From Ramazzottius varieornatus (Eukaryota; Tardigrada; Eutardigrada; Parachela; Ramazzottiidae): a stretch of DNA of 64,000 nucleotides. Below are positions 12,401 through 22,622 of the stretch, piece after piece. The DNA lies in contig BDGG01000001.1 in NCBI GenBank assembly GCA_001949185.1, forward strand, positions 6,679,353-6,743,352, read 5' to 3'. Position 1 is the first letter of the stretch. Each line of letters begins with the position of its first letter. The position numbers and the translations under genes were made by a program. The notes under the pieces were generated by a model that made no database searches, had not been told where the DNA came from, and saw only the letters and a list, made by a program, of their open reading frames with translations.

Positions 12401-12606
12401 GTTAAAATATACGATGCACGACCGGAAGGAGGGTTGCTCCCGTGTCAAAGAGCCTACGAATTCAAAAGTATCACGGTCGCCAGAGGCGCTCAAGTAGCAG
12501 TCTCCGATGAAGCAATGACGTCTACGTCAGCCGCGGATACACGTCACGAAGCTGGTTTCTGAGTGTGAACGAAGCCGTAAGTGTATAGCGCTGGTATGCG
12601 GCTTAC
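9407..12606. other. Non-coding stretch, nothing recognised
   Basis: About 3.2 kb with only short unsupported open frames (longest about 123 codons near 10.8 kb, low complexity, no motif). No RNA gene, repeat array or splice-consistent exon chain was identified, apart from the left arm of an inverted repeat near 12237-12290. Confidence 0.4.
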
Positions 12607-13158
12607 ATGACGTACTTCCGGCGCATAGTCAGCAGACAGCTGCCAGCTAATACGGCGAGGCCAAATTTCATAAAGGATCATCTTCTGAATTCTTACTCCA
12701 TGCCCTTAGACATGGCTTCCTTCAAACTCCACACAGCCTCTCAGGTTGGCAAGCAGTTGAGCATGGACGATGCTGTTCGTGCAGTGAAGGAAGGAGGGAT
12801 GACAGCAAACAGTGCTCCACAGAAAGGGCCATCACTGTCGAAGAAAGCTGCTGCACAGAAACGTTGAGACGCCACCGAAATCCTTCCTAATATCTGTCCT
12901 AACTTCCAACGTCCGATCAGCAACAGTCGTGCAACGAGATAAAATTAACCATCAAACAGTTTTGTTGAATTTTAGCTGAATGTGTGAAATCGCGGTACCG
13001 ATGGCGTACCGCAATAAGGATATTGCTGTATGAACCCCAAAGTCATACGGCTTATAGCAGCTGACTGCAAGACGTACGTGTGCTGCCATCGTAAACCGCA
13101 ACTACGCAGAACTCATAGGCCAAATTAAAATACGCAAAACTTATGACTTCTACCTCGT
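12237..13158. repeat. Inverted repeat pair (~53-bp arms) bracketing ~0.8 kb
   Basis: The segment 12237-12290 (contains ACGAGGTAGA and GAGTTTTGCGTATTT) matches the reverse complement of 13104-13158, by eye at roughly 85 percent. The enclosed DNA includes a short basic open frame (12607-12867). This could be a non-autonomous element with diverged ends. No target duplication is visible. Confidence 0.5.
12607..12867 (+). CDS. Doubtful small basic ORF (86 codons)
   Basis: It begins MTYFRRIVSRQL and ends with a Lys/Ala-rich tail, SLSKKAAAQKR. There is no signal peptide or domain I can name, and no supporting promoter or splice context. It lies between the arms of an inverted repeat, so it may belong to a mobile element or be chance. 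It is listed because codon usage in its second half looks less random than in the surrounding DNA. Confidence 0.2.
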   Translation: MTYFRRIVSRQLPANTARPNFIKDHLLNSYSMPLDMASFKLHTASQVGKQLSMDDAVRAVKEGGMTANSAPQKGPSLSKKAAAQKR

Positions 13159-13254
13159 ACAGTAACAAATGTGGTTGGGAGGTGGTGAAAAAACAATGTG
13201 GGAGCGCTGGACGGCATACCGCGTCCCACATTGATTTCCCCACTGCTGTCACTT

Positions 13255-14059
13255 AGAGCTGTTAAAAACCAGACCAGACCACTTAGAAAGTGGTTTATAT
13301 GGTTTTTGTGGTTCGTGGTTTCACGTCCAAACCAACCCACCTCAAACCATTTGGCATCTCAAACCAAACCACTCAAACCGGTTTCGATCTAACGCCAAAC
13401 CATGTAAACCACTGGCTTATGTGGTTTAATGTGGTTTCGGGTAAGGGGAAGTATCATAAAAAATCTGCGGATTCCGTGCTAGAACTCGGGCTGAAATTGG
13501 CCATCTCGCAAGGCCAATCCTCCTCTACCCACTGCCACCGTGCGCAGCCACGTCCGTTCTGCTTGGCTATGAGTGACACGTGATGCACAGCTTCAACTGG
13601 GTGCGCACTGTGTCATAAGCTGGCGGGACGAGCAGAAATCGCAGTTCCGACAGTGTTGGACAGCACTGCTTGCGGAAAAATGATTGTACTACCATATGGC
13701 TTGCTATGATGCTTTTTCAAATGCAGCACGCGCCTGTTTTGCCTGTTTGCGTCTGTTCGTAGAGAAACCAGCAACTGTCGCTCAACTTCTTGTCCTCGGT
13801 GGTTTTTTTATGTTGATTAGTCAATTGAAGAAAACTGTGACGGAATAGGCTATGCACTGTGAAAAAAAGCTGTTCGCAAACCGGTTCAAGCCGGCGGTTC
13901 ATGTGGTTTGGTCTAAATGGTTTGGTTTGGAATTTAGACCAAACCACTTTTGGTGGTTTGCGGGAGAAACCATTTTCATTTAACCGGTTTGGCATGTAAA
14001 CCACCACTTAAACCAAACCAACCAAACCAAACCATATGGTTCAAACCATTAACAGCTCT
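13255..14059. mobile_element. TIR element rich in AAACC/GGTTT motifs
   Basis: The left end AGAGCTGTTAA is the exact reverse complement of the right end TTAACAGCTCT. Both subterminal zones (about 180 bp each) are crowded with AAACCAAACCA / TGGTTTGGTTT and ACCGGTTT-like motifs in both orientations, which looks like arrays of transposase-binding sites. The centre shows no transposase frame. Confidence 0.7.
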
Positions 14060-14150
14060 ACTGCCACTGTATCCAGGTCCGACCTTTCCATGGGTTGCGG
14101 TACGCTGGATGTAGATCATGGATGATGTACCCAGAGGGTCACAGGTGTTT

Positions 14151-14316
14151 ACTTTAAAATTCCGATCGTTTCGGACGGAATTTAAGTACGTGCGTGCATT
14201 TGTACCCTAGGTCGTAGATATGTTTTACTGTACGTATCGATCTTCGATCAGCTGATCGGGGATACAAATGCACGCACGTACTCAAATTCTGTCCGAAATT
14301 TTCGGAATTTTAAAGT
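14151..14316. repeat. Palindromic MITE, ~54-bp arms
   Basis: ACTTTAAAATTCCGATCGTT at the left is mirrored by the right end (AATTTTCGGAATTTTAAAGT). The arms continue through the shared core AGTACGTGCGTGCATTTGTA and its complement TACAAATGCACGCACGTACT. The loop is about 55 bp. No coding content. Confidence 0.8.
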
Positions 14317-14416
14317 AGTTAGTCAAAACCTGTGGTCAAAACCGGAAACCTCAGATAATTAGTACCTCATGTGCCCGCCGTACTGAAGAGTAAGAGCTGG
14401 CAATGCAACTGCCTTC

Positions 14417-14542
14417 TACAGTAATTCTTCTTGAATCTCACGCACTGACGTCACCATGCGCGCCACTTTTACGGGTGTAGTGACCCGTATAGTTCACGCG
14501 AGGTGTGACGTGTATGCGTGAGATTCACGAAGCATTACAGTA
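14417..14542. repeat. Palindromic MITE, TACTGTAAT family, copy A
   Basis: The left arm TACAGTAATTCTTCTTGAAT mirrors the right arm, which ends GAAGCATTACAGTA. Both arms continue with TCTCACGCA / TGCGTGAGA. The outer ends match those of the element at 44525-44650, so the two form one family. Confidence 0.75.
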
Positions 14543-14710
14543 CTTTTTTATGCCTAAACCGTGTGTTCGTGTCCCAAAAACCATTAATAATTCCAATCAA
14601 ACAAAAAAGCGGGGCTTTCCATTCCATATGACTCGCCATCCCAAAAGTCGCTGTTAGTCTAACTGCAAAAATGCATACTAGAAAACTGGCTACAACATCT
14701 GCAATAAACC

Positions 14711-16423
14711 TCAATAAATAAATCCGTCATTTCTTTCGCGAAAAGGCGAGCGGGTTCTGTCCTGCGCCCTAGCTTGCGTGAACGGATCCCGGTCGCTGCT
14801 CAATGGCCTCCTTGCATGTCTATCGGGAAAATCCCTATCCAAGTCCCTATCCCGAACCTCCGCCTCGGTCTTCGTCGTCGTCACAGTTTTCCTGACTAAC
14901 AGCTGGTCGTTCACCGCGCTAGGACTACGTCCAACCGGGTGATCCAGCGGCCGGGGGTCCAGATAGCTCCACGCTCGCGGGTCCAGTCCTTTGGGCCGTC
15001 GAGATGCAACACGTGGCTCGTCGTCGAAGTCTCGTTCGGCAATGCGGTCCAAGTCCCGATCGGGGTTGGATCGCGGTCTGTGAGCCCGATGGGGAGGACT
15101 GACGGCTTCCGGGCGAATGCGCGGGATGATCTGGCTGGAGGTCTCCATATCATCGTACTTGTCCCGTCGGCTACGTTCGCGCCTGCTGAGGTGCCGCGGG
15201 TCTTGGTACTGGCTCATCTCTTGATCATACTGGCTAACGTGAGGTTGGCGATTTTGATGATCGTCGGAGCGTCGAGTGGACACCGGTCGGGAACCTACAG
15301 GGATGACGGTGGGCGGACTGGCGGTGACAACAGCTGGACGGTCATACTCGGTCACTTGGGTTCGTCGCACTTGATCGCCGTTGGGCTGGGTGACAATGTT
15401 GTCCACGGTCCGCACCTGGTGGACTGCCGGACTTTGCTGTGACGAAACAAAAGGACAAAACAGTATAAACAACATTCAAACAATTTCTTAACTTCTTCAG
15501 AGCAGCCTAGTGAGAACTCCCACAGAAATTAGCGCTGCTTGGTTTCACCGCAACGTGGCTGATGTGCGCCATTTCACCACAGATAAAAAAGATGCGAAAG
15601 GAAGCGACTAGCAGCTAAGGAAATCTAGCATGCTTATTCCACTTCTGCCTTGTGTACCTGGGTCGTCGTGATGGGTTGCAGCGGAATGGCTCCGTTGTTG
15701 ACCAGTGTCCCGTTCTCCACAAAGTGCACGCCAGCCAGATCGTCAGATTCCGGCTGGAGGACCACCGGTGCAGCAGGCCAAGACTGGCTCACCGGGACAG
15801 CTGGTTGATACGTTGTGTACACAGTCCCAGATTGAAGTTTTTCCAGTTTTTCGTTAGCTGTGGCAAGTCTAAGAATGAATCAGCTTAGTTTACATGCGTA
15901 ACAACGCAGATTAGAAAGTGGTAGTTTTACACCAGCAGTACTCTGGAAACAAACTTATTACTTGTACGCCATGACAATGACTGCTATAATCAAAATAAGG
16001 ATGATTCCTCCTCCACCTCCTGCCGCTACGTAGAACCATAATTCTGAAAATAACGAATGTTTTTTTGGGGGTGTTAGTGATAACTACTTGGATACTGTAT
16101 TCTCGTTAGTAAGCAACGCGTCGGTACTTACCCCAGCTCTTCAGCGGCAACATTTCGGTGTTCTTACTATTCGGTCCGTCGAAAGAGAGCTGATTGTGTT
16201 GAGCTCTACCGTAATTAGTTCAACAGTATCCTTTGGAAAGTCTTTCCCGACATTACTTTCCGCAAAACACAGAATTACATCATGACAGCAACACGCCCTG
16301 ACGAACGATATTCCAGTCAAAGGCGAATGACTCAAGGACCGTCTCGAACATTCAAAATGCGAGGCTGATTACTTACGGCACAATCGTAAAGGGGAATGCG
16401 CACGATAGTACAAAATCAGGAGA
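14711..16423 (-). CDS. Single-pass membrane protein module with Arg/Asp-rich cytoplasmic tail (5' end not found)
   Basis: Five minus-strand exons read in frame: 16423-16377, 16205-16132, 16043-15962, 15868-15658, 15436-14711 (1140 nt, 379 codons plus stop). They encode a short outer segment (FDGPNSKNTEMLPLKSW), then a transmembrane helix beginning LWFYVAAGGGGGIILILII. A Pro/Gln-rich stretch follows (VYTTYQPAVPVSQSWP), then a long hydrophilic tail full of R, D and S (DRDLDRDFPDRHARR). No initiator or signal peptide was found upstream in the roughly 300 bp left before the neighbouring gene ends. It is therefore either an alternative 3' cassette of the mucin-like gene upstream (same strand) or a gene with a cryptic first exon. 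The first listed exon accepts phase 0, which the upstream gene's donor at 18428 supplies. I do not recognise the family. Confidence 0.55.
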
Positions 16424-16722
16424 CTGGATAAACACACACAATCAGTTATCAAAATTCGCTTCAGATAAGGCGTTCGTAAAGCTGCGAAAGGCAAACTTCA
16501 CCACAATGCTAACAGGTGGCGGGGAACCTTTTCCAACTGTGAAATTTTTTTCATTCGGCATTCGCATACTCAGAATTCCAAATTGTTTGCGCAGAATTAA
16601 AAGACATCAAGTTTTCAGTTTTCTCACAGCAAAAAATCAGCGGTAAAAAGCACACCTACAGTAACGAAATACACCTTTTTAAATTTGAGATGAAAATTCA
16701 ACGAGGCTGCCGTGAAGGTGTT

Positions 16723-19700
16723 TCAAACGTGAGATTGGACGTAGTTGTTTTGAGCCAGTACGTCGGCAAGTGCTGAGTTACGCTGAAGTCGCGCGGCTTC
16801 GCGAGCTGCGACGTGGTCCGCTATGGAGACGATGGCGCCACCGTCGATGAGTGGATGGCTGGAAGGACTGCTGGGCGACCAGCTGATGGGGCGAGGAGTC
16901 GTGGACCTTGCGACTTCTTCACTGAAACTTGCGATGGATCGGGGCATCTCGACGGAGGGCGACGTGGAAGACTCGCGACGGTTGTCGTTCATCAGAATAC
17001 TGGATGTGGAATGTGGTGCTGGCCTTTGACGAGAGAAACTGTTTAGGCTGATCATCTCGTGCATGGGCGAGTTGTAAACGATGGTCGAACCGATACGGCG
17101 AGGCTCGGAAGGGAGTAGCTGCGGTGTTCCATTCATCGCGGAAACTCTCTGTAGAAGGAGATCTTCAGTTTCTTCACGTCCATGGGCGTTGCAAACAGGC
17201 TTATGGGTTTTACCAGTTTAGAACAAAGTCGACCACAAAATACCGAAATTTGGAAAGAAAAAGGATGGAAAATGAAATTGGGTTTTACCTTTGCCTCCGA
17301 GTACGGTGAATTCACAGGTGCGGCGGACAAGTAAGTGTTTCTTCCATCCGCTTCGTTGACCATCTGACTGTTGCGAGCAAAGGCTGGGAGGAGTTTCGGA
17401 CGAGGAAGTCGGTACTCGTACTCCATAACGGTGGAATCGATCCGTCCATTACGGGTAAGCTTGGGACTTTTGCTTCTCCTAAATGGTCGAGCTTTCACGA
17501 ACAGTAGTGCGGCGACGGCCAGCATGAAGAAGATGGCAAAGAGGCCGATGAAGACGTACAGTCCGATCCATAATCCTATAGAAAACACGACTGCTGATAT
17601 CATGGCAGAACTACAAGGAGCAAAGGTGAGCTTGACAAAGCTTACGTAGTTTGCCTCTTTCGATACGGTCAAAGTAGTCAACCGACAACCGAACATCGAA
17701 AACACATTCAAGCGAACTGACGCGAGCATGGAACGGGAGGCACGAGCAAGTGATTCGAGCAGAGCTTTCTTGAAACTGACACTCCGTCGATCGCACATCA
17801 CAGCTGTGTTCCGCTTGTTCGCAGTAGTCAAAGGACTCGACCGTCGAAGAGTTGAACAATATCGATACGTTGCGGTACTTGGATGCGAGGAAACTGTTGA
17901 CGAAGTGTCCGGAAGACAGCTCAGCATCGAGGGTCGTTAAGGCTCTGACGACGTCGCCCTTTGTGGGTAGTAGGGCGGATGAGTTGGAAGTCAAGAACTT
18001 GACCAAGAACTCGGCACGAAGTATGTTGGGATCAGGCGTCTCAGCTCGCTTCCGACGACGAGGTGTATTTGATGTGGTGCTGACGATCTGGGACGAAATC
18101 GACACCGACATGTTGCTTTTCTCCCACAGCGATCCTAAGGCTTCTTGTTGCTCGAACTACGAGTAGATCAAAAATTAAGATAAGAGAATTTGGAACCCGG
18201 GCAAATATGATCGATAATATCGTTTTCCAAGTGGCGCAAGCCTGCAGCCATCAGCCCTAGAAACGTGCGCCACTTGGGAAGCAGATGCTATCGAGACACT
18301 ATAATCTATTGGACTCCTAGGTGTTCCATTTGTAAGCATAAGAGAGTACTGGTACGGCAAATCGACTTCTGGAGAAGCTGGGCTTTTGAAGAGAAAGTCC
18401 CAACAAAGTACTTTCTAAGATATTTACCTGTTGCGAAATGGCCTCCAGAAACCTCTGGGTGTCGGTACTGTCGGACCCAGCTGTTTGGCCATTGGTCGGG
18501 TCCACGGGTTCCAGGTGAAGGTTCACGTCCGCATGATAGACTTTGTTCGCTTCTCGGCATTTACCAGCAGTCCGAATTTTGGATAGTGGGCAGTAGCATC
18601 TCCTGACCGATTCTGCCTCGGCTGAAGTTGATCCGTCCAGCACAAACCCTTCTTTGCAGTTACACGCCTCCAGCGCGTCTCTTTGACTCGAAGGACCAAC
18701 CAAGTCCAGTTTAGGGTAGCAGTGGCGATTCTCCCCACACGACGAGTTATCACAAGTTCTCACCGACTCGATTTCAGGCATCATTTCGGTTGTTCCGGAA
18801 GAAATGGTTTTCGATTGTGAAGTAAAGACCGCTAAAAGGTCGCCAGTCGAGTCAGATGACACAGTGGAATTGAAAACAACAGGTAAAATGGCGCTTTCCG
18901 TTTCCGAGGTGGATGACGTCACGGTAGCGCTCTGATTTACAGTGGAGGCGACCGCAATGGCGGATGACGTCAATGCGTTGGTATCGTGAAAGTCAGCTCG
19001 GCCAACCGGGGAAGCCTGAATGGTGGGTGTGGTCACGTGATTAGTGAATGCGGATTCTGTGGTAAAGTGGTCAGCAGGCTGGTCGGCCCTTTCAGCACTG
19101 GTGGTCAATGCAACCTGTTGGGGAGCCGCTTTTGAAGTTGATTCGTTGATTTGGGCTGTCACTGTCTGAGGAATTTCTGGAATGATCGTTTGCGCTGTGG
19201 TGGTGTCTTCCTGGGGCTCAGGGAAAGCTGTCCTTGCTGATGAGTTGTTCCTGCGCGGAGGGATGGAAGTGGTGAGAAGGTCGGTGAAGGCAGATGGATT
19301 TTCTTCACCGGATCCCTCCATATTGTTGTCGTCCGCAGCTGAAATTTCGACTTCCGGTAAGAAAATTCAATCATATTGGTAGCACTTCGTCGAAAGTTTC
19401 TTACCGGACTCTTGTGTTTCTCTGGTGCTCAGATCCATCAGATGTTCCGAACTCGTTGAGAATGAGGGTGGAAGAGAGATTAAAGGTGCCGTGGGAGCGA
19501 GAATGAAGGCAGCCGAGGTAACTTTTCCATCACGAATTTCTAGACTATCTCCACCGTCATGTTCGTCTTCCCTTGTAGCAATAAATTCCCCGATCGGGGT
19601 CACATTGTTCGGATCAGGCATCCTGTTGTCCGGTGGGTACAAAATTGAAGGATCAGCAAGTACACTTCCACACAACAACAGTAGTAAGAAGTTCTGCAGG

Positions 19701-19765
19701 GTAAACTTCGTTGCAGCTGGACGAAGGAAGGGAATCGTCTTGGACTTCTTCCCCGTCATCCTCAA
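16723..19765 (-). CDS. Mucin-like single-pass membrane protein with EGF-like and probable SEA region
   Basis: Exons 19765-19405, 19338-18428, 18156-17646, 17575-17289 and 17148-16723 give 831 aa in one frame. The N terminus has a hydrophobic signal segment (NFLLLLLCGSVLADP). A long Thr/Ser/Ala-rich, probably O-glycosylated stalk follows. Next is a Cys-rich segment (CDNSSCGENRHC through CNCKEGF). A PRRRKRAE furin-type site precedes a probable SEA module (FLVKFLTSNSSALLPTKGDV). An EGF-like unit (CEQAEHSCDVRSTEC, then CSCLPFH) comes next. The transmembrane helix is LWIGLYVFIGLFAIFFMLAV, and the roughly 230-residue cytoplasmic tail carries Ser/Pro-rich motifs. The order matches transmembrane mucins: stalk, SEA, EGF, membrane, tail. 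The SEA call rests on position and length, not on a clear motif. Intron 18157-18427 holds a palindromic repeat. Confidence 0.7.
18223..18282. repeat. Intronic palindrome family, mucin-like gene copy
   Basis: TTTTCCAAGTGGCGCA, then a roughly 28-bp loop, then CGTGCGCCACTTGGGAA. It lies in the intron 18157-18427 of the minus-strand mucin-like gene. Confidence 0.8.
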
Positions 19766-22622
19766 AGATCACGATCGAAGCGCATTCACCATCACTGAAA
19801 AACAAAGGCAGGACTCCGTTCTCTAACATTCAGACTGTTCCCGTTGCGAATGATCATAACAGATATTTTCCTCCATAGTTTATCGGACGATGATGAACAA
19901 AAAGAGAAGAATGAGCGATTTTTCAAACAACCTCATCACCGTCGTCATAACAAACCTCGCTGGTATTCACGTCCTTCTGCTTCCATCACGGCCGGCTGGG
20001 ACGCAAAACAGAAGCACTATGGGACTTTTCATCTGGTGACTACACTGCCATTTTCTACGATTTACGTCATGGTTGCTTATCTTATCGCAGCTGGACACGA
20101 AGCAGCTCTGGCTGGCATCTGGTCCCTTAAACTCTTTTTAATGTCGTTGTGTATGTTTTTCGGCTGATACCCCCTTTAATGAATCAGTACGTGACTGTGG
20201 CTGCTCATACCATTATCAAAAGTCAAAATCGCCGAATACACCCTCCTTCGTTCTTTCGGTATCGAGAGAAGCAGCCAGCATCAACAGGGCAGCACGCCAA
20301 AACATGGCCCCCACAATGCCATGGGAAATGCACGTCTCACCACACACAGCATTCACAGGCACAGACTAAATGTTCCGCTCTATTAAACTCATAATCGATA
20401 TGGTTATTCTCTTGTTGTAGGTTCTTGGAACAAAGAAGAAACTCCATGGCATCAACACTTTCCTTTCAGAACACTAGGAAAAAAGGCCGTGCCGAAAGTT
20501 ACTTCCGGTCCCGTCTCCCGGTAGGTGGCGCGCCGCACAGTGTCCAGCTAACCACGCCCACTGACGGTTTTCCGCGATGACGTATTGCGCAACGATGCCG
20601 GGTGGTGTTTTCCGTTGTATTCTAAACCGGCACGTAACTTTGCCTTTGCAGACGCGAGTGTTTATCGCACTTTATGGTTTCAGGTTCCATCATTGCATTC
20701 ATTGGAAAGATGATCTTACTGAATTGGATCTTCAGGTATGCAAATCCGATTTGCCTTACAGAAGTATTGCCAGCTACCGTTTGATGAGCGCAGTAGTTGG
20801 CAAACTTTAATCGAGTCTGTATTTGATAGGCTTTACTGGGATACGTCTCTCTGTCGCAAAATGTGCTGACAGCTGCACATTCAGCCCACTCGACGGTAAC
20901 TTGTCTTTATTTATAACCAACATTGTCAAGATTGCTTGGCGATGGGATAATGGGCGCTTGAATCAGATCGCAAGTAATATGCATTTGGCTTATTTCAGGC
21001 AACCTGATGACGTCGTTCCGGATGAGTTGGCGTGGATGGCTGATGCCTCACGGTGTACATTGCGCACCACGTAATGGCGGTACATGGAAACAGGTTCTTT
21101 TGGAGGTAAGTGTGGAGGAAGAGTGAAAGAGTGAGATGGAGATGCCGTATCAGCCCCTAGGAGATTACTCAATCACACCAGTTGATTACATGGAGCTTTA
21201 GGTGCATTGAATTAGATCAGCGACTCATCAGAGTTCTCTGTCACTCGCGCCAATCGACTCAAGAACCCCAACATACCGCTAATTTAGGCTTATACAGTTA
21301 AACACTCGAATGACACGCAAGAATAACGTAGAGAAAGGTCTACGAAGAAAGAAGAAGCAGAATCACCTTGACTCTCAAACGGTGAAACATCGGTAAAAGA
21401 AAAATATACATCCACAATTTCGGTCAGACCTGAACTCGCTAGATTTCTGTATAAACATTACTAAAAATTTTCGGCTTGACTTTTCTAATAAAAATGGTTC
21501 GATATACCTTTGAACAGCTTTGTTAAGTGGACGGTAAACTGTTTGTGATACTTCTTGGGTTTCCAATGAAACTTGGTGTCAACGTTTTGGGTTGTATTTG
21601 GCCGGGGGGGGGGTTTCCGGGTGCAGGTTGACGCAGTTTGGAAGTACGTCGGTATGATCAAAGATAATATTCCGAATGAAGTGGCTGTAATGAATAGGAA
21701 GAGCGCGATGCGTGGTTGCGATTGTCTCGCTCTTGGCCATAATTGTACGGTACGTCGGGGGTTATACGCTTAACACTAGATGATGATCTTTTAATTTTCG
21801 ACCAAACCGGTTTTTTCACCTGGTACCATACCTTCGCCAATGTAATGTTTGTTGGCCATTGATGCAACACATGTCAAAGTATGCAGCGAAGAAGAAGTGC
21901 CTTTTCTTCGCTGCTCCACTTTGACGTACACTTGTAGAGCATACACACGCGCACCGTCACTCGGCAAACTCTGTGTTCTTCATACAGAGCGTACCAGCAG
22001 GTAGACCTTTGTGAGAGCTCTTTTTCTTTTCCTCTTCTTTTCACTTCGTTGAGATCTCGTTGCGTGGCCGCAACTTTGCTCTGTATCTTCATCTTTCTGC
22101 TGCACACCTGTTGCGCTTCTCTACCGTGCCACTTTTAGAACGGTACCGTTCAACGGTGTGGAAAGAAGAATCGTCGATTTGGTTCAGTACTAGCTTTACA
22201 TCAATCTTTGAGCGGTCAAGAATTGTATCGCATACTCTATCTTCCACACAACGTCCCCCGAAGGACCATGTGAAGAAATTCTGATCCGTAAACAAACCGG
22301 AATATTCATCATCGTTATGCGATTTGTTTTTCGGAAATAATATGCTGGTCTGAAGGAGGCTCTCCGGCAGTCATTCGGAATATATTTTTAAAACTGCAAT
22401 GTTCCTCTAGTCTTGAAAAAGCTTCGAGTGCAGTCTAAAGGTACGGAGACTGTTTCTGTTCGGGCACTGTGCCTTGGTGAGACTGTGCTCTGAAAATACC
22501 TGGCCGACGCGAACTCTCAATTTTCACCAATTTTTTTCCTACGAGTTGTCGTGGCCTATTAAAGCCGGTGGTACGATGTGACAATGCAGCATTGGGTTTT
22601 CTCTTGTAGACGCTAAAGTAAA
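19766..22622. other. Divergent intergenic region between mucin-like gene and filamin
   Basis: About 2.9 kb without a recognisable coding exon. It must hold both promoters. A likely acceptor (TTTCTCTTGTAG at 22596-22607) shortly before the filamin ATG suggests that filamin has a non-coding first exon somewhere in this stretch. A ten-base G run lies near 21604. No TATA box or repeat family was recognised. Confidence 0.45.

Larger units (their letters stand above)
12868..14710. other. Repeat-rich intergenic region
   Basis: This is occupied mostly by three non-coding elements: a GGTTT/AAACC-rich TIR element (13255-14059) and two palindromes (14151-14316 and 14417-14542). No coding evidence was seen. 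The 3' end of the minus-strand gene that stops at 14711 lies at its right border. Confidence 0.5.

Noticed and set aside
14939-15442. 167-codon plus-strand open frame
   Set aside because: Antisense shadow of the Arg/Asp-rich tail exon of the minus-strand membrane protein, which splices in frame with its neighbours.
21604-21613. Poly-G run as quadruplex or regulatory site
   Set aside because: A single ten-base G tract without further G tracts nearby does not form the usual four-tract motif; it may even be a length-uncertain base run.
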